DNA of 19,972 nucleotides from contig DFEW01000063.1 of NCBI GenBank assembly GCA_002369195.1, positions 1 through 19,972 on the forward strand, given 5' to 3'. This document shows, in pieces, positions 6,543-15,867 of the stretch. A program made the translations under genes and the position numbers. The first letter of the stretch is position 1, and the number at the start of each line of letters is the position of its first letter. This stretch comes from Christensenella sp. UBA3792 (GTDB lineage Bacteria > Bacillota > Clostridia > Christensenellales > CAG-138). The notes beneath the pieces were generated by a model. It made no database searches. It saw nothing but the letters and a program-made list of their open reading frames with translations, and was not told the DNA's origin.

Positions 6543-7865
6543 ATGTCGGATCAAAGCGTAAAGGAAACGAGTCAAACGGTACCGGCCTCGCACAGACGGG
6601 CGGCGCGGGGGGAAGCAGCCCTGTCGCTGCTGCTGTGCGGCGCGGGATACTTCTTGCAGCGCAGCTATCTTGCAGGCGTGTTGTCCGTTCTGGCGGAGGC
6701 GTTGGCGATCCTGCTGTTCCGCGTCTGGGGACTGGATGCGATCCGCGGGCTCATCACGCTCGGAGAGACGGAGATGCGGGACCATTCGCTGATCATGATG
6801 GTGTACGGCATTCTTGCGATCATCGTGTTTGTGGGATTTCTGATCTTCTGGATCGGGACGGTCGCATCGACCTACCGGAACGGATTGAAGATCCGCAGCG
6901 CGTCGTACACGCCGATCCGGCTCAAAGAGCGGACGGGCGAGTGGCTGCACGAGCATGCGCATGTGCTGTTCCTCGCGCCCGGCGTCGTGGCGATCGCGGC
7001 GGTGATCCTGCTGCCGCTCGTGTTTTCGATCTGCCTGTCCTTTACCGATTACGACGCCGCGCATCAGCCGCCCGCGCATATTCTGAACTGGGTGGGACTG
7101 AAAAACTATCAGGACCTTCTGGTGCTCGGACAGTATGCAAAGACGTACTTCGGCATCCTCGGCTGGACGGCGGTCTGGGCGGTGTGTTCGTCTGTTCTGC
7201 CGTATGCGCTCGGCATTACGATCGCGATCCTGCTGAACAATCCGCGCCTGCGCGGCAGAAAGGTGTTCAAGTTCATCTATATTCTGCCGTGGGCGATCCC
7301 CGGATACATTACCCTGCTCGTGCTGCAGAGCATGTTCGATACGGGGTACGGGTTCATCAACCAGATCCTCGGACTGTTCGGCGTGGACAACATCCGCTGG
7401 CTCACCAGCGTGACGCCCGCGCGCATCGCGCTGATTATCGTCAGCATCTGGACCGGCTTCTCGTACCCGATGATGCTGTCCGAAAACATCATCCGCAACA
7501 TCTCGAAGGATGTGTATGAGGCGGCGGTGCTGGACGGCGCGTCGTCGATCCAGATCTTCTTCCGGATCACGCTGCCGCTGCTGATGCACTCGATCTCGCC
7601 GATCTTCATCATGAGCGTCGCCGGTGCGTTCAACAACTTCAACACGATCTACCTGATCACGGGCGGCGGACCGCTGAACCTCGACTATCAGAGCGCGGGC
7701 AGCACCGACATCCTGATCACATGGCTGTTCAAGCTGACGATCACCAACAACAAGTACAACTACGGCGCGGCGATCTCCACGGTGCTGTTTATCCTGATTG
7801 CGACGTTCAGCATCATCAATCTGCGCAAAACGCGCGCGTTCAGCGAGGAGGATATGCTGGCATGA
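6543..7865 (+). CDS. Sugar ABC transporter permease (MalF/MdxF type)
   Basis: 440 residues. The N-terminus has extra hydrophobic segments (about 25-65 and 80-105) before the usual permease core, as in Bacillus MdxF, which has about this length. The core starts around VLFLAPGVVAIAAVILLPLV and contains the EAA loop VYEAAVLDGASSIQIFFRIT (Glu326) where the ATPase docks, followed by the SPIFIMSVAGAFNNFNTIYL segment common to maltodextrin permeases. It follows the binding protein by 27 nt, and its stop overlaps the next permease start (ATGA). It forms half of the membrane channel. No ATPase gene is present in the window, so a shared MsmX-like ATPase elsewhere is expected. Confidence 0.93.
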   Translation: MSDQSVKETSQTVPASHRRAARGEAALSLLLCGAGYFLQRSYLAGVLSVLAEALAILLFRVWGLDAIRGLITLGETEMRDHSLIMMVYGILAIIVFVGFLIFWIGTVASTYRNGLKIRSASYTPIRLKERTGEWLHEHAHVLFLAPGVVAIAAVILLPLVFSICLSFTDYDAAHQPPAHILNWVGLKNYQDLLVLGQYAKTYFGILGWTAVWAVCSSVLPYALGITIAILLNNPRLRGRKVFKFIYILPWAIPGYITLLVLQSMFDTGYGFINQILGLFGVDNIRWLTSVTPARIALIIVSIWTGFSYPMMLSENIIRNISKDVYEAAVLDGASSIQIFFRITLPLLMHSISPIFIMSVAGAFNNFNTIYLITGGGPLNLDYQSAGSTDILITWLFKLTITNNKYNYGAAISTVLFILIATFSIINLRKTRAFSEEDMLA

Positions 7866-8725
7866 AACAACCGGAAGTCTTTCATCTGCCGAAGCGCAAG
7901 CGGACGGTTAAGGACGTTCTTTCGCTGATCGTCACGTACGCGTTTCTGATCTTCGTCGCGCTCATTGTGCTGCTGCCGGTCATCTACATCGTCATGATGG
8001 CGTTTAACGCCGAAAAGAGCCTGTATATCGATACGATCTTTCCGACGAAGTTTTCGCTCGGCGCGTTCGAACGCCTGTTCACGCAGACAAACTTTCTGCT
8101 GTGGTACCTCAATACCATGATCGTCGGCGCGCTGACGGCGGCGGGTGAGATCCTGCTTGTTCTGCCTACGTCCTATGCGCTGTCGCACATGCGGTTCAAG
8201 GGCAGAAAGCAGTACTTGATGGCGTTTCTGGTGCTGCAGATGTTCCCCGGCACGATGGCGATGGTCGCCTATTACGTGCTGCTGAACATGCTCGGACTGC
8301 TCGATACGTATTTCGGACTGGTCGTGATCTTTTCCTGTACGGCGATCCCCGGAAGCACGTACATGATGAAGGGGTATCTGGACACGATCCCGCGGTCCGT
8401 CGAGGAGGCGGCGATGCTGGACGGCGCGAGCCGGTGGCAATGCGTGACGCGCATCATCCTGCCGCTCGCGAAGCCGATGATCGGACTGCTGGCGCTGTTC
8501 GGCTTCTCCGCGCCGTTCGGCGAGTACATGATGTCGAAAATCCTGATCACGAATCCGAACCGCTTTACGCTGGCGCTCGGCATCTATCAGGGTATCTTTT
8601 CTCAGGCGACCACGGACTACGCGATGTTTGCCGCGGCCGCCATCCTCTCAAGTCTTCCGATGGTCATCGTCTACATGAGCTTGCAGCGGGTCATCATGGA
8701 AGGCCTGTCGGGAGCAACGAAGTAA
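7862..8725 (+). CDS. Sugar ABC transporter permease (MalG/MdxG type)
   Basis: 287 residues from the ATG at 7862, which overlaps the TGA of the MalF-type gene. The longer in-frame start at 7721 was rejected because it would add a non-homologous stretch read out of frame through the upstream gene. Membrane segments begin with VTYAFLIFVALIVLLPVIYI, followed by PTSYALSHMRFKGRKQYLMA and the EAA loop VEEAAMLDGASRWQCVTRII (EAA at about 182-184). The C-terminus L-Q-R-V-I-M-E-G-L-S-G-A-T-K is typical of MalG-type proteins. It pairs with the upstream permease to import the sugar recognised by the lipoprotein. Confidence 0.94.
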   Translation: MKQPEVFHLPKRKRTVKDVLSLIVTYAFLIFVALIVLLPVIYIVMMAFNAEKSLYIDTIFPTKFSLGAFERLFTQTNFLLWYLNTMIVGALTAAGEILLVLPTSYALSHMRFKGRKQYLMAFLVLQMFPGTMAMVAYYVLLNMLGLLDTYFGLVVIFSCTAIPGSTYMMKGYLDTIPRSVEEAAMLDGASRWQCVTRIILPLAKPMIGLLALFGFSAPFGEYMMSKILITNPNRFTLALGIYQGIFSQATTDYAMFAAAAILSSLPMVIVYMSLQRVIMEGLSGATK

Positions 8726-8743
8726 CGGGGGTATCGGAAGGGA

Positions 8744-10678
8744 ATGAATCGTTCGGTCATCTATTGGAAGTGGGACGAGCAGACGCTGCGTCCGGAGATC
8801 CTGCGGCAGAAGGTGAACGATCTGTGCGCACGAACGCAGATCGGCAGCATCTTCATCGGCATGGAATGGATTCACGAATCCTTTTTCGGGGACGGGATAT
8901 CCGACGCGTTCCGGCGCGCGATCGCGCAGCTGCATGAAAACGGACGCAAGGCGATCATCGAGTGCTGCATCCGCGGCGAAGGGGATACGTTCGCGCAGGC
9001 GTATCCGGGCGATCCGGCGTATCTGGTCAGCTTGTACTGCGGCGAATCCGGCGCGCACGAGCTGACGGTTGCGCACGAACCCGTCTGGCATTACTGGAGA
9101 AAGACCGGGGAGAACGGCGAACATACCGTTTTTGCCGTGTATGCGAAAGCGGCGGACGGATCGCTGCGCAGGATAGACCGATTCTCCGAGGAGCTGTTTT
9201 CCGAAGCGGACGGGTTTTCGATCCGGATCCGCTCGAACGAGCTGCGTTCGGGCGAGGCGCTCGCAGCGTTGATCGGTTTTTTGCAGCCGATTCCGGATCT
9301 GGCGCACCCGATGCTCCTTCCGTATTTTCGCAAAATGGCCGCGCACGCGAAAACGCTCGGCGCGGACGGCGTATTCTCCGATGAGTGGGGATACGACGTG
9401 ATCCTGAAGATCACAAAAACGAATCCGTATGCGGACACGCTGCAGCTGCGGCATGTATCGTACTCCGCCTCAATGGAGCGGCAGTATGCCGAACGGTACG
9501 GGGAGAGTCTGTTGGCATCGCTGCCGTTGCTGTTTACCGGCGAAAAGGGCGCCGAGACGGTCGACCGGTACCTCAAACTGCTGCGCGAGATCTGCGAGCG
9601 GAATGAGACGGAGATGTATGATGCCGTTAAGGAAATCCTCGGACCGGACGCGTTCTGGGGCGTGCATCCGACCTGGTGGGGACACGTCGACAAACAGAAC
9701 TTCGAATTTTTCAAGAACGGCTTTTACTGGTGGAACGCAAAGCGCGACATTGCGCAGACGGACGAGACGGTCATCATGCCGATCCGCACCGCGCTTGCGC
9801 ACCGGTTCGGCTCGCCGCTCTGGTACAACATGTGGTACTCGATGGGCACGCGTGACATCGGTACGTATTATACGGAAACCTGGAACAACCTGCGCAGCGG
9901 CGGTCGTACGCACTACCTCGGCTACGAATGCCCGAACGAAGGCGTCGTGCTCGAACTGAAGCCGAGAGGCCTGCTCGAAAGCATCGAGGCGATGGATGCG
10001 CGCGTGCGGATGTTCGACGATACGGTCTGTCAGCCGGACTGCCGTCTGCTGATCCTGTTCGGATTCGAGGCCGTTTCCAACTGGGCGCTGATCGGACTTG
10101 AACCGCCCTGGACGCCGGAGAATCCGCGGCTGATGAAGGTGCTCGACACAGCAAACGAACTCTATGACCGGATGCTGTGCGACCTCGTCCCGTCCTACGC
10201 GGCGGACGACGGCAGCCTGTTCGTCAACGCGGACGGCAAAGCACAGTACGGCACACAGGTCTACGACGCGGTGCTTGCGCTGTATCCGGAGCGGCTTTCG
10301 CCGGCGGCGGAGCGCTTTCTGCATGCGGTCGATCCGAAAAAGCTGATCCTGTGCGGATCCGGACATCCTCCCGTGCAGGCGGCGGAAGCGTTTGACGATG
10401 TACCCGCGTCGAACAATCTTGCGGCGATGCTGTTCCATTTGGGCGTTCCGGCGAACCGGACGGAAAACGGCTGCCTTCTGCAGGACGGCAGCGTGATCTT
10501 CGCGGCGGACGGACAGCGGCCGACGGGAAACCCGCTGCGCGTGTGCGCACAGCTCGGCGGCAGGGACATCCGCTTTTCGGGCGAGGACGCGCTTTGGGTG
10601 TCCCGCGACGGGACGGAAGCGATCTATCCGAAGGGCACTCTGACGGTGAACGGAGAAACCATAGGTTCGATACGGTGA
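8744..10678 (+). CDS. Large uncharacterised TIM-barrel-like protein, probable glycoside hydrolase
   Basis: 644 residues, start ATG at 8744 with GGAAGGGA directly before it, 18 nt after the permease gene. I do not recognise the family with certainty. There is no signal peptide, so it is cytoplasmic. The opening SVIYWKWDEQTLRPEILRQK, the pattern IGSIFIGMEWI, the sentence AKTLGADGVFSDEWGYDV (acidic pair near residue 215) and the aromatic stretch FWGVHPTWWGHVDKQNFEFF resemble sugar-binding barrels with acidic catalytic residues, as in beta-galactosidase-type clans. A second half with GRTHYLGYECPNEGVVLELK and a C-terminal region that looks like an alpha/beta plus beta-sandwich part follow. Context (transporter before, GH127-type gene 7 nt after) argues for a hydrolase acting on the imported sugar. 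The catalytic residues are not assigned. Confidence 0.6.
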   Translation: MNRSVIYWKWDEQTLRPEILRQKVNDLCARTQIGSIFIGMEWIHESFFGDGISDAFRRAIAQLHENGRKAIIECCIRGEGDTFAQAYPGDPAYLVSLYCGESGAHELTVAHEPVWHYWRKTGENGEHTVFAVYAKAADGSLRRIDRFSEELFSEADGFSIRIRSNELRSGEALAALIGFLQPIPDLAHPMLLPYFRKMAAHAKTLGADGVFSDEWGYDVILKITKTNPYADTLQLRHVSYSASMERQYAERYGESLLASLPLLFTGEKGAETVDRYLKLLREICERNETEMYDAVKEILGPDAFWGVHPTWWGHVDKQNFEFFKNGFYWWNAKRDIAQTDETVIMPIRTALAHRFGSPLWYNMWYSMGTRDIGTYYTETWNNLRSGGRTHYLGYECPNEGVVLELKPRGLLESIEAMDARVRMFDDTVCQPDCRLLILFGFEAVSNWALIGLEPPWTPENPRLMKVLDTANELYDRMLCDLVPSYAADDGSLFVNADGKAQYGTQVYDAVLALYPERLSPAAERFLHAVDPKKLILCGSGHPPVQAAEAFDDVPASNNLAAMLFHLGVPANRTENGCLLQDGSVIFAADGQRPTGNPLRVCAQLGGRDIRFSGEDALWVSRDGTEAIYPKGTLTVNGETIGSIR

Positions 10679-10685
10679 AGAGAAC

Positions 10686-12590
10686 ATGAAAGTGAAGGAA
10701 GTTAACGGACGATTGACGGTAAGCGGATGGGTGCGCGAGCTGCTGCGCCGCGATGCAAACGGCATGACCGGGCATCTCGATGAAATCTTTCCCGACGCGG
10801 GAACGGACATCTTCGGCGCGGAGCAGGTCGAGCATAAGGAACAGGGATACTGGAGCTCCTGGTGGCCGGGCGAGGTGCGCGGCAACTGGCTCGAAGGACT
10901 GACGGAGCTCGCCTTTCTGCTGCGCGACCGCGCGCTGATCGAAAAGACGAACGCGATCATCGACAGCGTGCTTTCGCATCAGGATGCGGACGGCTACATC
11001 GGCATTTATCAAAAGGGCGCGCGCTACATCGTGACGGCGCGGTTCGGAGAGCTTTGGACGCAGAGCCGCATCATGCGCGTTCTGCTCGCGTACTATCGCA
11101 TCACGCAGCGCGAGAAGGTGCTCAATGCGGTGATCCGCATGGCGGACAACATTCTTGCGAATGTGCCGGATTCGGTCTTTGCGGTGCCGGACGAGGACGG
11201 CAGCAAGGTGCACGGACTGATGATCATCGACGGGTTTTATGAGCTGTACCGTCTGACGGAAAATGATGCGTACCGCGCGTTCTGCGTTAGGCTGTATCGG
11301 GATTACTGCGAGCATCCGTCGCAGTTTATCGAGGACGATCTGCGCTTTGTCAACCTGTTCGATCCGGCGGTTCCGTTCGTGGGACACGGACCGCACACCT
11401 GCGAAAGTCTGCGCGTTCCGCTGCTGCTGTATCAGATGACCGGCGATCCGGTGTACGAACGGGCGTACATGTGCGCCATGAAGAAACTGGATCGGAATCT
11501 GACGCTTTCCGGCGCGTGCAAATCGGATGAGTTCATCGGCACGTATCAAAGCTCGCTCGTGATGGAGAACGACGCGCGCAGCAGCGTGTTCGGCGGCTCG
11601 GTTCCGATCCCGTCGGTCGGATACGAATACTGCTCCACGGTGGAGCTGATGTTCGATTACCTGCGCGCGCAGGAGCTGACCGGCGATTTCGCATACGCCG
11701 ACCGGCTCGAATGGCTCGTGTACAATGCGGGGCTGGCTTCGAAGCACGCCTCGGGCAAGATGATTCAGTACCTCGGCGCGGACAACATGTACGACGCGTC
11801 TGCGTCGGTCAATCCGCGGTTCGATTATTCGCCGACGCACGACGATGCGGCGGGCTGCTGCGCGGCAAACGCGGGGCGGATGATGCCTGCGTTCGTCCGG
11901 CGCGCATTCGTTGAGCGCGACCGGCTGCTGATCGCCAACCTGTATCTACCGCTGTCACTGCGTATACAGACCGCAAAGGGCGGCTTGACCGTGATCGAAA
12001 CGACCGAGTATCCGTTCGACCATACCGTGAAATTCCGCTTCTCCGGCAAGGGCGAGACCGCGTTCGCGCTCCGCATTCCGGCGTTTGCCGAATCGTTCAC
12101 GGTCCTGTGCAACGGCGAGCGCGCAAAGGGCTGGCGCGACGGCGCGCTGTTCGTGCTCGACCGTCCGGTATCGAATCGTGACAGCGTCGTGTTGACGCTG
12201 ACCGGCCGACCGCACCTTGTGCAGGCAAAGGACGGAACGTTCGGGGTGGCGTGCGGCACGCTGCTGTACGCGAAGCCGATCGAAGCGGTGCGGCGGGTGC
12301 GCAGATCGTACGGCATGCGCGGCTTTTTCGATATGGATTTCATGCCGAAGCCGCATGCCAACTGGGACTATACGATCCTGACGGACGCAGCGGGGCAGCT
12401 GCAATGCTCCGAGCCCGCCCGCGTGCAGCACGGATATCCGCTTTCGGAGGGGCGCTTCTGCCTCAGCGTGCGCGCGCTGGATCGCTACGCATATCCGGTT
12501 TCGCTCGCGCTTGCGCCGATCTGCGCAACGACGCTGCGCCGGACGACCTTCCCGGTCTATCGGGATTCGGATCATATCTATAAGGAGTGA
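10686..12590 (+). CDS. GH127/DUF1680-type glycoside hydrolase (beta-L-arabinofuranosidase-like)
   Basis: 634 residues, ATG at 10686, no signal peptide. The N-terminal two thirds is an alpha/alpha-barrel of GH127 type: GNWLEGLTELAFLLRDRALI, SHQDADGYIGIYQ and later YCSTVELMFDYL. In GH127 enzymes such as HypBA1 a zinc ion is held by a Glu, a Cys two residues later, and an adjacent Cys pair, the first of which is the nucleophile. The same set is visible here: Glu314-x-Cys316 (E-Y-C) and Cys391-Cys392 in the GCCAANAGRM motif, 75 residues on (77 in HypBA1). The rest forms beta-sandwich-like regions (LLIANLYLPLSLRI onward). Substrate is likely a beta-L-arabinofuranoside or related sugar, but the family is broad. 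It sits between the unknown barrel protein and a URO-D-type gene (5 nt gap). Confidence 0.85.
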   Translation: MKVKEVNGRLTVSGWVRELLRRDANGMTGHLDEIFPDAGTDIFGAEQVEHKEQGYWSSWWPGEVRGNWLEGLTELAFLLRDRALIEKTNAIIDSVLSHQDADGYIGIYQKGARYIVTARFGELWTQSRIMRVLLAYYRITQREKVLNAVIRMADNILANVPDSVFAVPDEDGSKVHGLMIIDGFYELYRLTENDAYRAFCVRLYRDYCEHPSQFIEDDLRFVNLFDPAVPFVGHGPHTCESLRVPLLLYQMTGDPVYERAYMCAMKKLDRNLTLSGACKSDEFIGTYQSSLVMENDARSSVFGGSVPIPSVGYEYCSTVELMFDYLRAQELTGDFAYADRLEWLVYNAGLASKHASGKMIQYLGADNMYDASASVNPRFDYSPTHDDAAGCCAANAGRMMPAFVRRAFVERDRLLIANLYLPLSLRIQTAKGGLTVIETTEYPFDHTVKFRFSGKGETAFALRIPAFAESFTVLCNGERAKGWRDGALFVLDRPVSNRDSVVLTLTGRPHLVQAKDGTFGVACGTLLYAKPIEAVRRVRRSYGMRGFFDMDFMPKPHANWDYTILTDAAGQLQCSEPARVQHGYPLSEGRFCLSVRALDRYAYPVSLALAPICATTLRRTTFPVYRDSDHIYKE

Positions 12591-12595
12591 AAACG

Positions 12596-13609
12596 ATGCA
12601 TGCAAGGGAACGTGTGGAAGCGGTGCTGAACGGACGAAAGCCGGACCGCATTCCGAATTTCAATATCGTGATGTTCTTCTCGGCGAAGCAGGGCGGACGG
12701 AGCTTTCGGGACTACGTGAGCGACTACCGCGTGCTGTGTGACTGCGACTTTGCGGTCAGTGAGCGGTACGGGATCGACATGCTGTCCGCTATTTCCGACC
12801 CGATGCGCGAAGCGGAGGGCTTCGGTGCGCGGGTGCGCATGCCCGAAAACGGCGTGCCGTACAGTCCCGTTGCGCTGATCGACGACCTGTACGATGCGCC
12901 GGACAAGCTGAAACCGTACGATCCGTACAACGGAAAGCGCTCGGAGGATCGGCTCAGGGCGATCGAGCATCTGCAGCAGTATCGCGGCGAATACGTGATC
13001 GGCGGATGGGTGGAAGGCGCGTTCGCGGAGGCATGCGATCTGCGCGGCATCAACGACTTTCTGACCGACATCGCCTGCGAGGACGAGGATGCGATCCACG
13101 CGCTGCTCGACATTACCTGCAGGCAGGCGATCCGCTTTGCAACCGCGCAGGTCAAGGCCGGCGCGGACATCATCGGCATCGGCGACGCGGCAAGCTCGCT
13201 GATCTCGCCCGCGATGTACCGAACGTTTGCGTTCCCGTATCAGAAAGCGATCGTCGAAGCCGTGCATGCGGCGGGCGGCAGAACGAAGCTGCATATCTGC
13301 GGCAACACCTCGAAGGTGCTGGATCAGATGGTCGAGACCGGATCGGACATCGTGGACATCGACTGGATGGTTGATCTTCGTGCGGCGAGGGATGCCGCGA
13401 AGGGCAGACATACCGTGATCTGCGGAAATTACGATCCGGTTGCGATCCTGCTGCAGGGCACGCCCGAACTCGTGCGCGAGCGGGTCAACGCCTGTGCGGA
13501 TCTGTTCGACGGCGGGTATATCTCGTCGGCGGGCTGCGAGGTGCCGATGGATACGCCCGAAGAAAACCTCACGGCGGTCTTGCGCGCGCTGGAAGAGAGG
13601 GGTGTCTGA
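12596..13609 (+). CDS. URO-D-superfamily cobalamin-dependent methyltransferase (MtaA-like), first copy
   Basis: 337 residues from ATG 12596, with AAGGAG 8 nt upstream. A GTG at 12587 that lies within the Shine-Dalgarno itself was rejected. The opening HARERVEAVLNGRKPDRIPN is the standard N-terminus of the uroporphyrinogen decarboxylase superfamily. It carries the zinc-ligand pattern of methyltransferases such as MtaA: His233-x-Cys235 (LHICGN) and a distal Cys314 (SAGCEVP), which true haem-pathway URO-D enzymes lack. These proteins move methyl groups between a substrate or thiol and a corrinoid. It sits between GH127-type and GH13 genes and its stop overlaps the GH13 start by 1 nt, so its substrate is probably linked to the sugar. 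It could alternatively use another methyl donor; the substrate is unknown. Confidence 0.85.
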   Translation: MHARERVEAVLNGRKPDRIPNFNIVMFFSAKQGGRSFRDYVSDYRVLCDCDFAVSERYGIDMLSAISDPMREAEGFGARVRMPENGVPYSPVALIDDLYDAPDKLKPYDPYNGKRSEDRLRAIEHLQQYRGEYVIGGWVEGAFAEACDLRGINDFLTDIACEDEDAIHALLDITCRQAIRFATAQVKAGADIIGIGDAASSLISPAMYRTFAFPYQKAIVEAVHAAGGRTKLHICGNTSKVLDQMVETGSDIVDIDWMVDLRAARDAAKGRHTVICGNYDPVAILLQGTPELVRERVNACADLFDGGYISSAGCEVPMDTPEENLTAVLRALEERGV

Positions 13610-15195
13610 TGCATCTGCCTTCCTGGCTTTCCGAAGCCGTATTCTATGAAATCTATCCGCAGAGCTTTTACGATGCAAACGGCGACGGCATCGGCGATTT
13701 TGTCGGCATGACCGAAAAGCTCGACGATCTTTCGGCGCTTGGGATCAACGCGATCTGGGTCAATCCCTGCTTCGAATCCCCGTTTATGGACGCGGGTTAC
13801 GACATCACGGACTACTGCAAAATCGCGCCGCGCTACGGGACGAACGAGGATGCGATCCGCTTTTTCAAAGAGGCGCACCGCCGCGGAATGCACGTGCTGC
13901 TGGATCTCGTTCCGGGACACACGTCGGACCGGCACCCGTGGTTTCTTGAATCGAAAAAACCGGAGAAGAACGCGTACACGAACCGGTATATCTGGACGGG
14001 CAATGCGTTCGACTATCCGGAGGGGTTCCGCCTGATGAGCGGGCTTTCCGATCGGGACGGTAACTATATGGTCAACTTTTTCAGCTCGCAGCCGGCGCTG
14101 AACTACGGCTTTGAAAACCGGCAGTATGACTGGCAGCTTCCGCCGGATCATCCGGACTGCAGAGCGACGCTGGAGGAGATGAAGCGCGTCATGCGGTTCT
14201 GGCTCGACGCCGGATGCGACGGCTTCCGCGTGGACATGGCATACTCGCTCGTCAAGAACGACCCGCTGTTCACCGGCACGAAGCGGCTGTGGAACGAGGT
14301 GCGAGAAATGTTCGAGCGCGAGTATCCGGACGCGGTACTGCTCTCGGAGTGGTCCTGCGCAGAGCAGGCGATCGATGCAGGCTTCCATATGGACTTTTAT
14401 CTGCATTTCAACAGCGTCGGCTATAACGCGCTGTTTCAGACGGCGCCGTTTGATTACGTGGACAAGGCGGAGGCGGCGCCGTGCTTCTTCCATCGCGACG
14501 GCAAGGGCGATGTGACGCGCTTTCTCAACGAGTTTCTGCCCCAATACCGGTACATTCGCGGACGCGGCTACATGTGCCTGCCGACGGGCAATCACGATAT
14601 GGTTCGATACTCGCATCTGCGCAGCGAGGAGGAATTGAAGGTCATCGCGGCATTCATTCTGCTGTTCCCGACCGTTCCGTTTCTGTATTACGGCGACGAG
14701 ATCGGCATGCGGTATCAAAAAGGGCTGACGTCCAAGGAGGGCGGATACTATCGGACCGGTTCGCGCACGCCGATGCAATGGTCGGACGGAAAGAACAAGG
14801 GCTTTTCCGCTGCCGATCAAACCTATCTGCCGGTCGACTCCGCGCCCGATGCGCCGACGCTTGCACAGCAGCGGGCGTGTGCCGGCTCGCTGTGGCATAC
14901 GGTCAGGGACGCCGTCGCTCTGCGCAAGTCCGATCCGGCGTTCGGTGCGGACGGAGATTTTCGCGTTGCGTACGCAAAGGAAGGCGCATACCCGTTCGTG
15001 TTCCGCCGCGGCAGATATGTCATTTCGGTCAACCCGTCGGAGCGCAGCGAGCGGATTGCGCTTGACGGACGGTTCAAAACGGTGTTCTCGACCGCGGGAC
15101 GAACGACGCATGCAAACGGCGTGCTCGATGCGGGCGGGATCGATCTGACGGTATTTGAGGACCTCGCACCCGCAGCGGGCGGCGATACAAATTGA
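13609..15195 (+). CDS. Cytoplasmic GH13 alpha-glycosidase family enzyme
   Basis: 528 residues; the start ATG overlaps the TGA of the upstream methyltransferase gene by 1 nt. There is no signal peptide. The barrel starts AVFYEIYPQSFYDANGDGIG and IWVNPCFESPFMDAGYDITD. The catalytic triad is complete: nucleophile Asp209 (GFRVD), acid/base Glu247 (LLSEW) and Asp330 (GNHD). Region I reads D-L-V-P-G-H-T-S, with Gly where the common Asn is. Further landmarks are FLYYGDEIGM and RTPMQWSDGKNKGFS, and a beta-sandwich C-terminal domain. It is a retaining alpha-glycosidase or transglycosylase acting on an imported oligosaccharide; the subfamily is not determined. Placement between two methyltransferase genes supports a linked substrate. 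Confidence 0.93.
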   Translation: MHLPSWLSEAVFYEIYPQSFYDANGDGIGDFVGMTEKLDDLSALGINAIWVNPCFESPFMDAGYDITDYCKIAPRYGTNEDAIRFFKEAHRRGMHVLLDLVPGHTSDRHPWFLESKKPEKNAYTNRYIWTGNAFDYPEGFRLMSGLSDRDGNYMVNFFSSQPALNYGFENRQYDWQLPPDHPDCRATLEEMKRVMRFWLDAGCDGFRVDMAYSLVKNDPLFTGTKRLWNEVREMFEREYPDAVLLSEWSCAEQAIDAGFHMDFYLHFNSVGYNALFQTAPFDYVDKAEAAPCFFHRDGKGDVTRFLNEFLPQYRYIRGRGYMCLPTGNHDMVRYSHLRSEEELKVIAAFILLFPTVPFLYYGDEIGMRYQKGLTSKEGGYYRTGSRTPMQWSDGKNKGFSAADQTYLPVDSAPDAPTLAQQRACAGSLWHTVRDAVALRKSDPAFGADGDFRVAYAKEGAYPFVFRRGRYVISVNPSERSERIALDGRFKTVFSTAGRTTHANGVLDAGGIDLTVFEDLAPAAGGDTN

Positions 15196-15213
15196 ATCAA
15201 CAGGAGAATCGGA

Positions 15214-15867
15214 ATGGAACTGAAAGAAATCTCGCTGCAGTTGGAAGCCGGCAGGGCAAAGGAAGTAAAAGCGCTGGTGCAGCAGGCGATCGACGAAGGA
15301 TTTCCTGCCGACCGGATCCTCAACGAGGGGTTGCTGGCGGGCATGAACGCGATCGGCGTTCGGTTTCGCAACAACGAGGTGTTCGTGCCGGAGGTGCTGA
15401 TTGCGGCGCGCGCGATGAAGATGGGCGCGAACGTGCTGAAACCGCTTTTGACGGAGAGCGGCGTACAGGCGGCAGGCAGGGTCTGCATCGGCACGGTGAT
15501 GGGCGATTTACACGACATCGGCAAGAATCTTGTCGCCATGATGATGGAGGGCAAGGGCCTTGAGGTGATCGACATCGGAACGGACGTTCCGCCGGAGCAG
15601 TTCATCGAAACGGCGATCGAGGAGGATTGCCAGATCATTTGCTGTTCCGCGCTTTTGACGACGACGATGAACGTGATGGGCGACGTGGTGCGCGCGGCGG
15701 AAAACGCGGGCATTCGCGATCGCGTAAAGATTATGGTCGGCGGCGCGCCGGTTACGGCGGCATTTGCCGCGCAGATCGGTGCGGACGCATACACCCCGGA
15801 CGCGGCTTCGGCGGCGGAACAGGCGGCAGCGTTCTGTCGGGAAATGAAGGAGAAGCAAGCCGTATGA
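15214..15867 (+). CDS. Corrinoid (B12-binding) methyl carrier protein, MtaC/MtbC type
   Basis: 217 residues, ATG at 15214 with AGGAGA 7 nt before it. Residues 1-85 form the helical B12-binding cap (RILNEGLLAGMNAIGVRF, then VPEVLIAARAMKMG). The Rossmann-like B12 domain follows, with Asp98-x-His100-x-x-Gly103 (GDLHDIGKNLV), the histidine being the lower axial ligand to cobalt, and V-I-D-I-G-T-D-V-P-P and MVGGAPVTAAFA as usual later strands. Length matches the stand-alone corrinoid proteins of methanol, methylamine and methoxy-compound systems. It is the methyl carrier shared by the methyltransferases of this operon. Its stop overlaps the start of the second URO-D-type gene (ATGA), so the pair is translationally coupled. 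Confidence 0.96.
   Translation: MELKEISLQLEAGRAKEVKALVQQAIDEGFPADRILNEGLLAGMNAIGVRFRNNEVFVPEVLIAARAMKMGANVLKPLLTESGVQAAGRVCIGTVMGDLHDIGKNLVAMMMEGKGLEVIDIGTDVPPEQFIETAIEEDCQIICCSALLTTTMNVMGDVVRAAENAGIRDRVKIMVGGAPVTAAFAAQIGADAYTPDAASAAEQAAAFCREMKEKQAV

Noticed and set aside
6543..7000. Extra N-terminal hydrophobic region of the MalF-type permease as a fusion
   Set aside because: Bacillus MdxF-type permeases normally have this extension and a similar length.
5142..7589. Long 815-residue open frame on the minus strand opposite the binding protein and permease genes
   Set aside because: It is Arg/Asp/His-rich low-complexity antisense translation over strongly recognised transporter genes; GC-rich codon use keeps the opposite frame open. 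The same applies to other long antisense frames, such as 10224-11840, 13429-15111 and 14823-17021.
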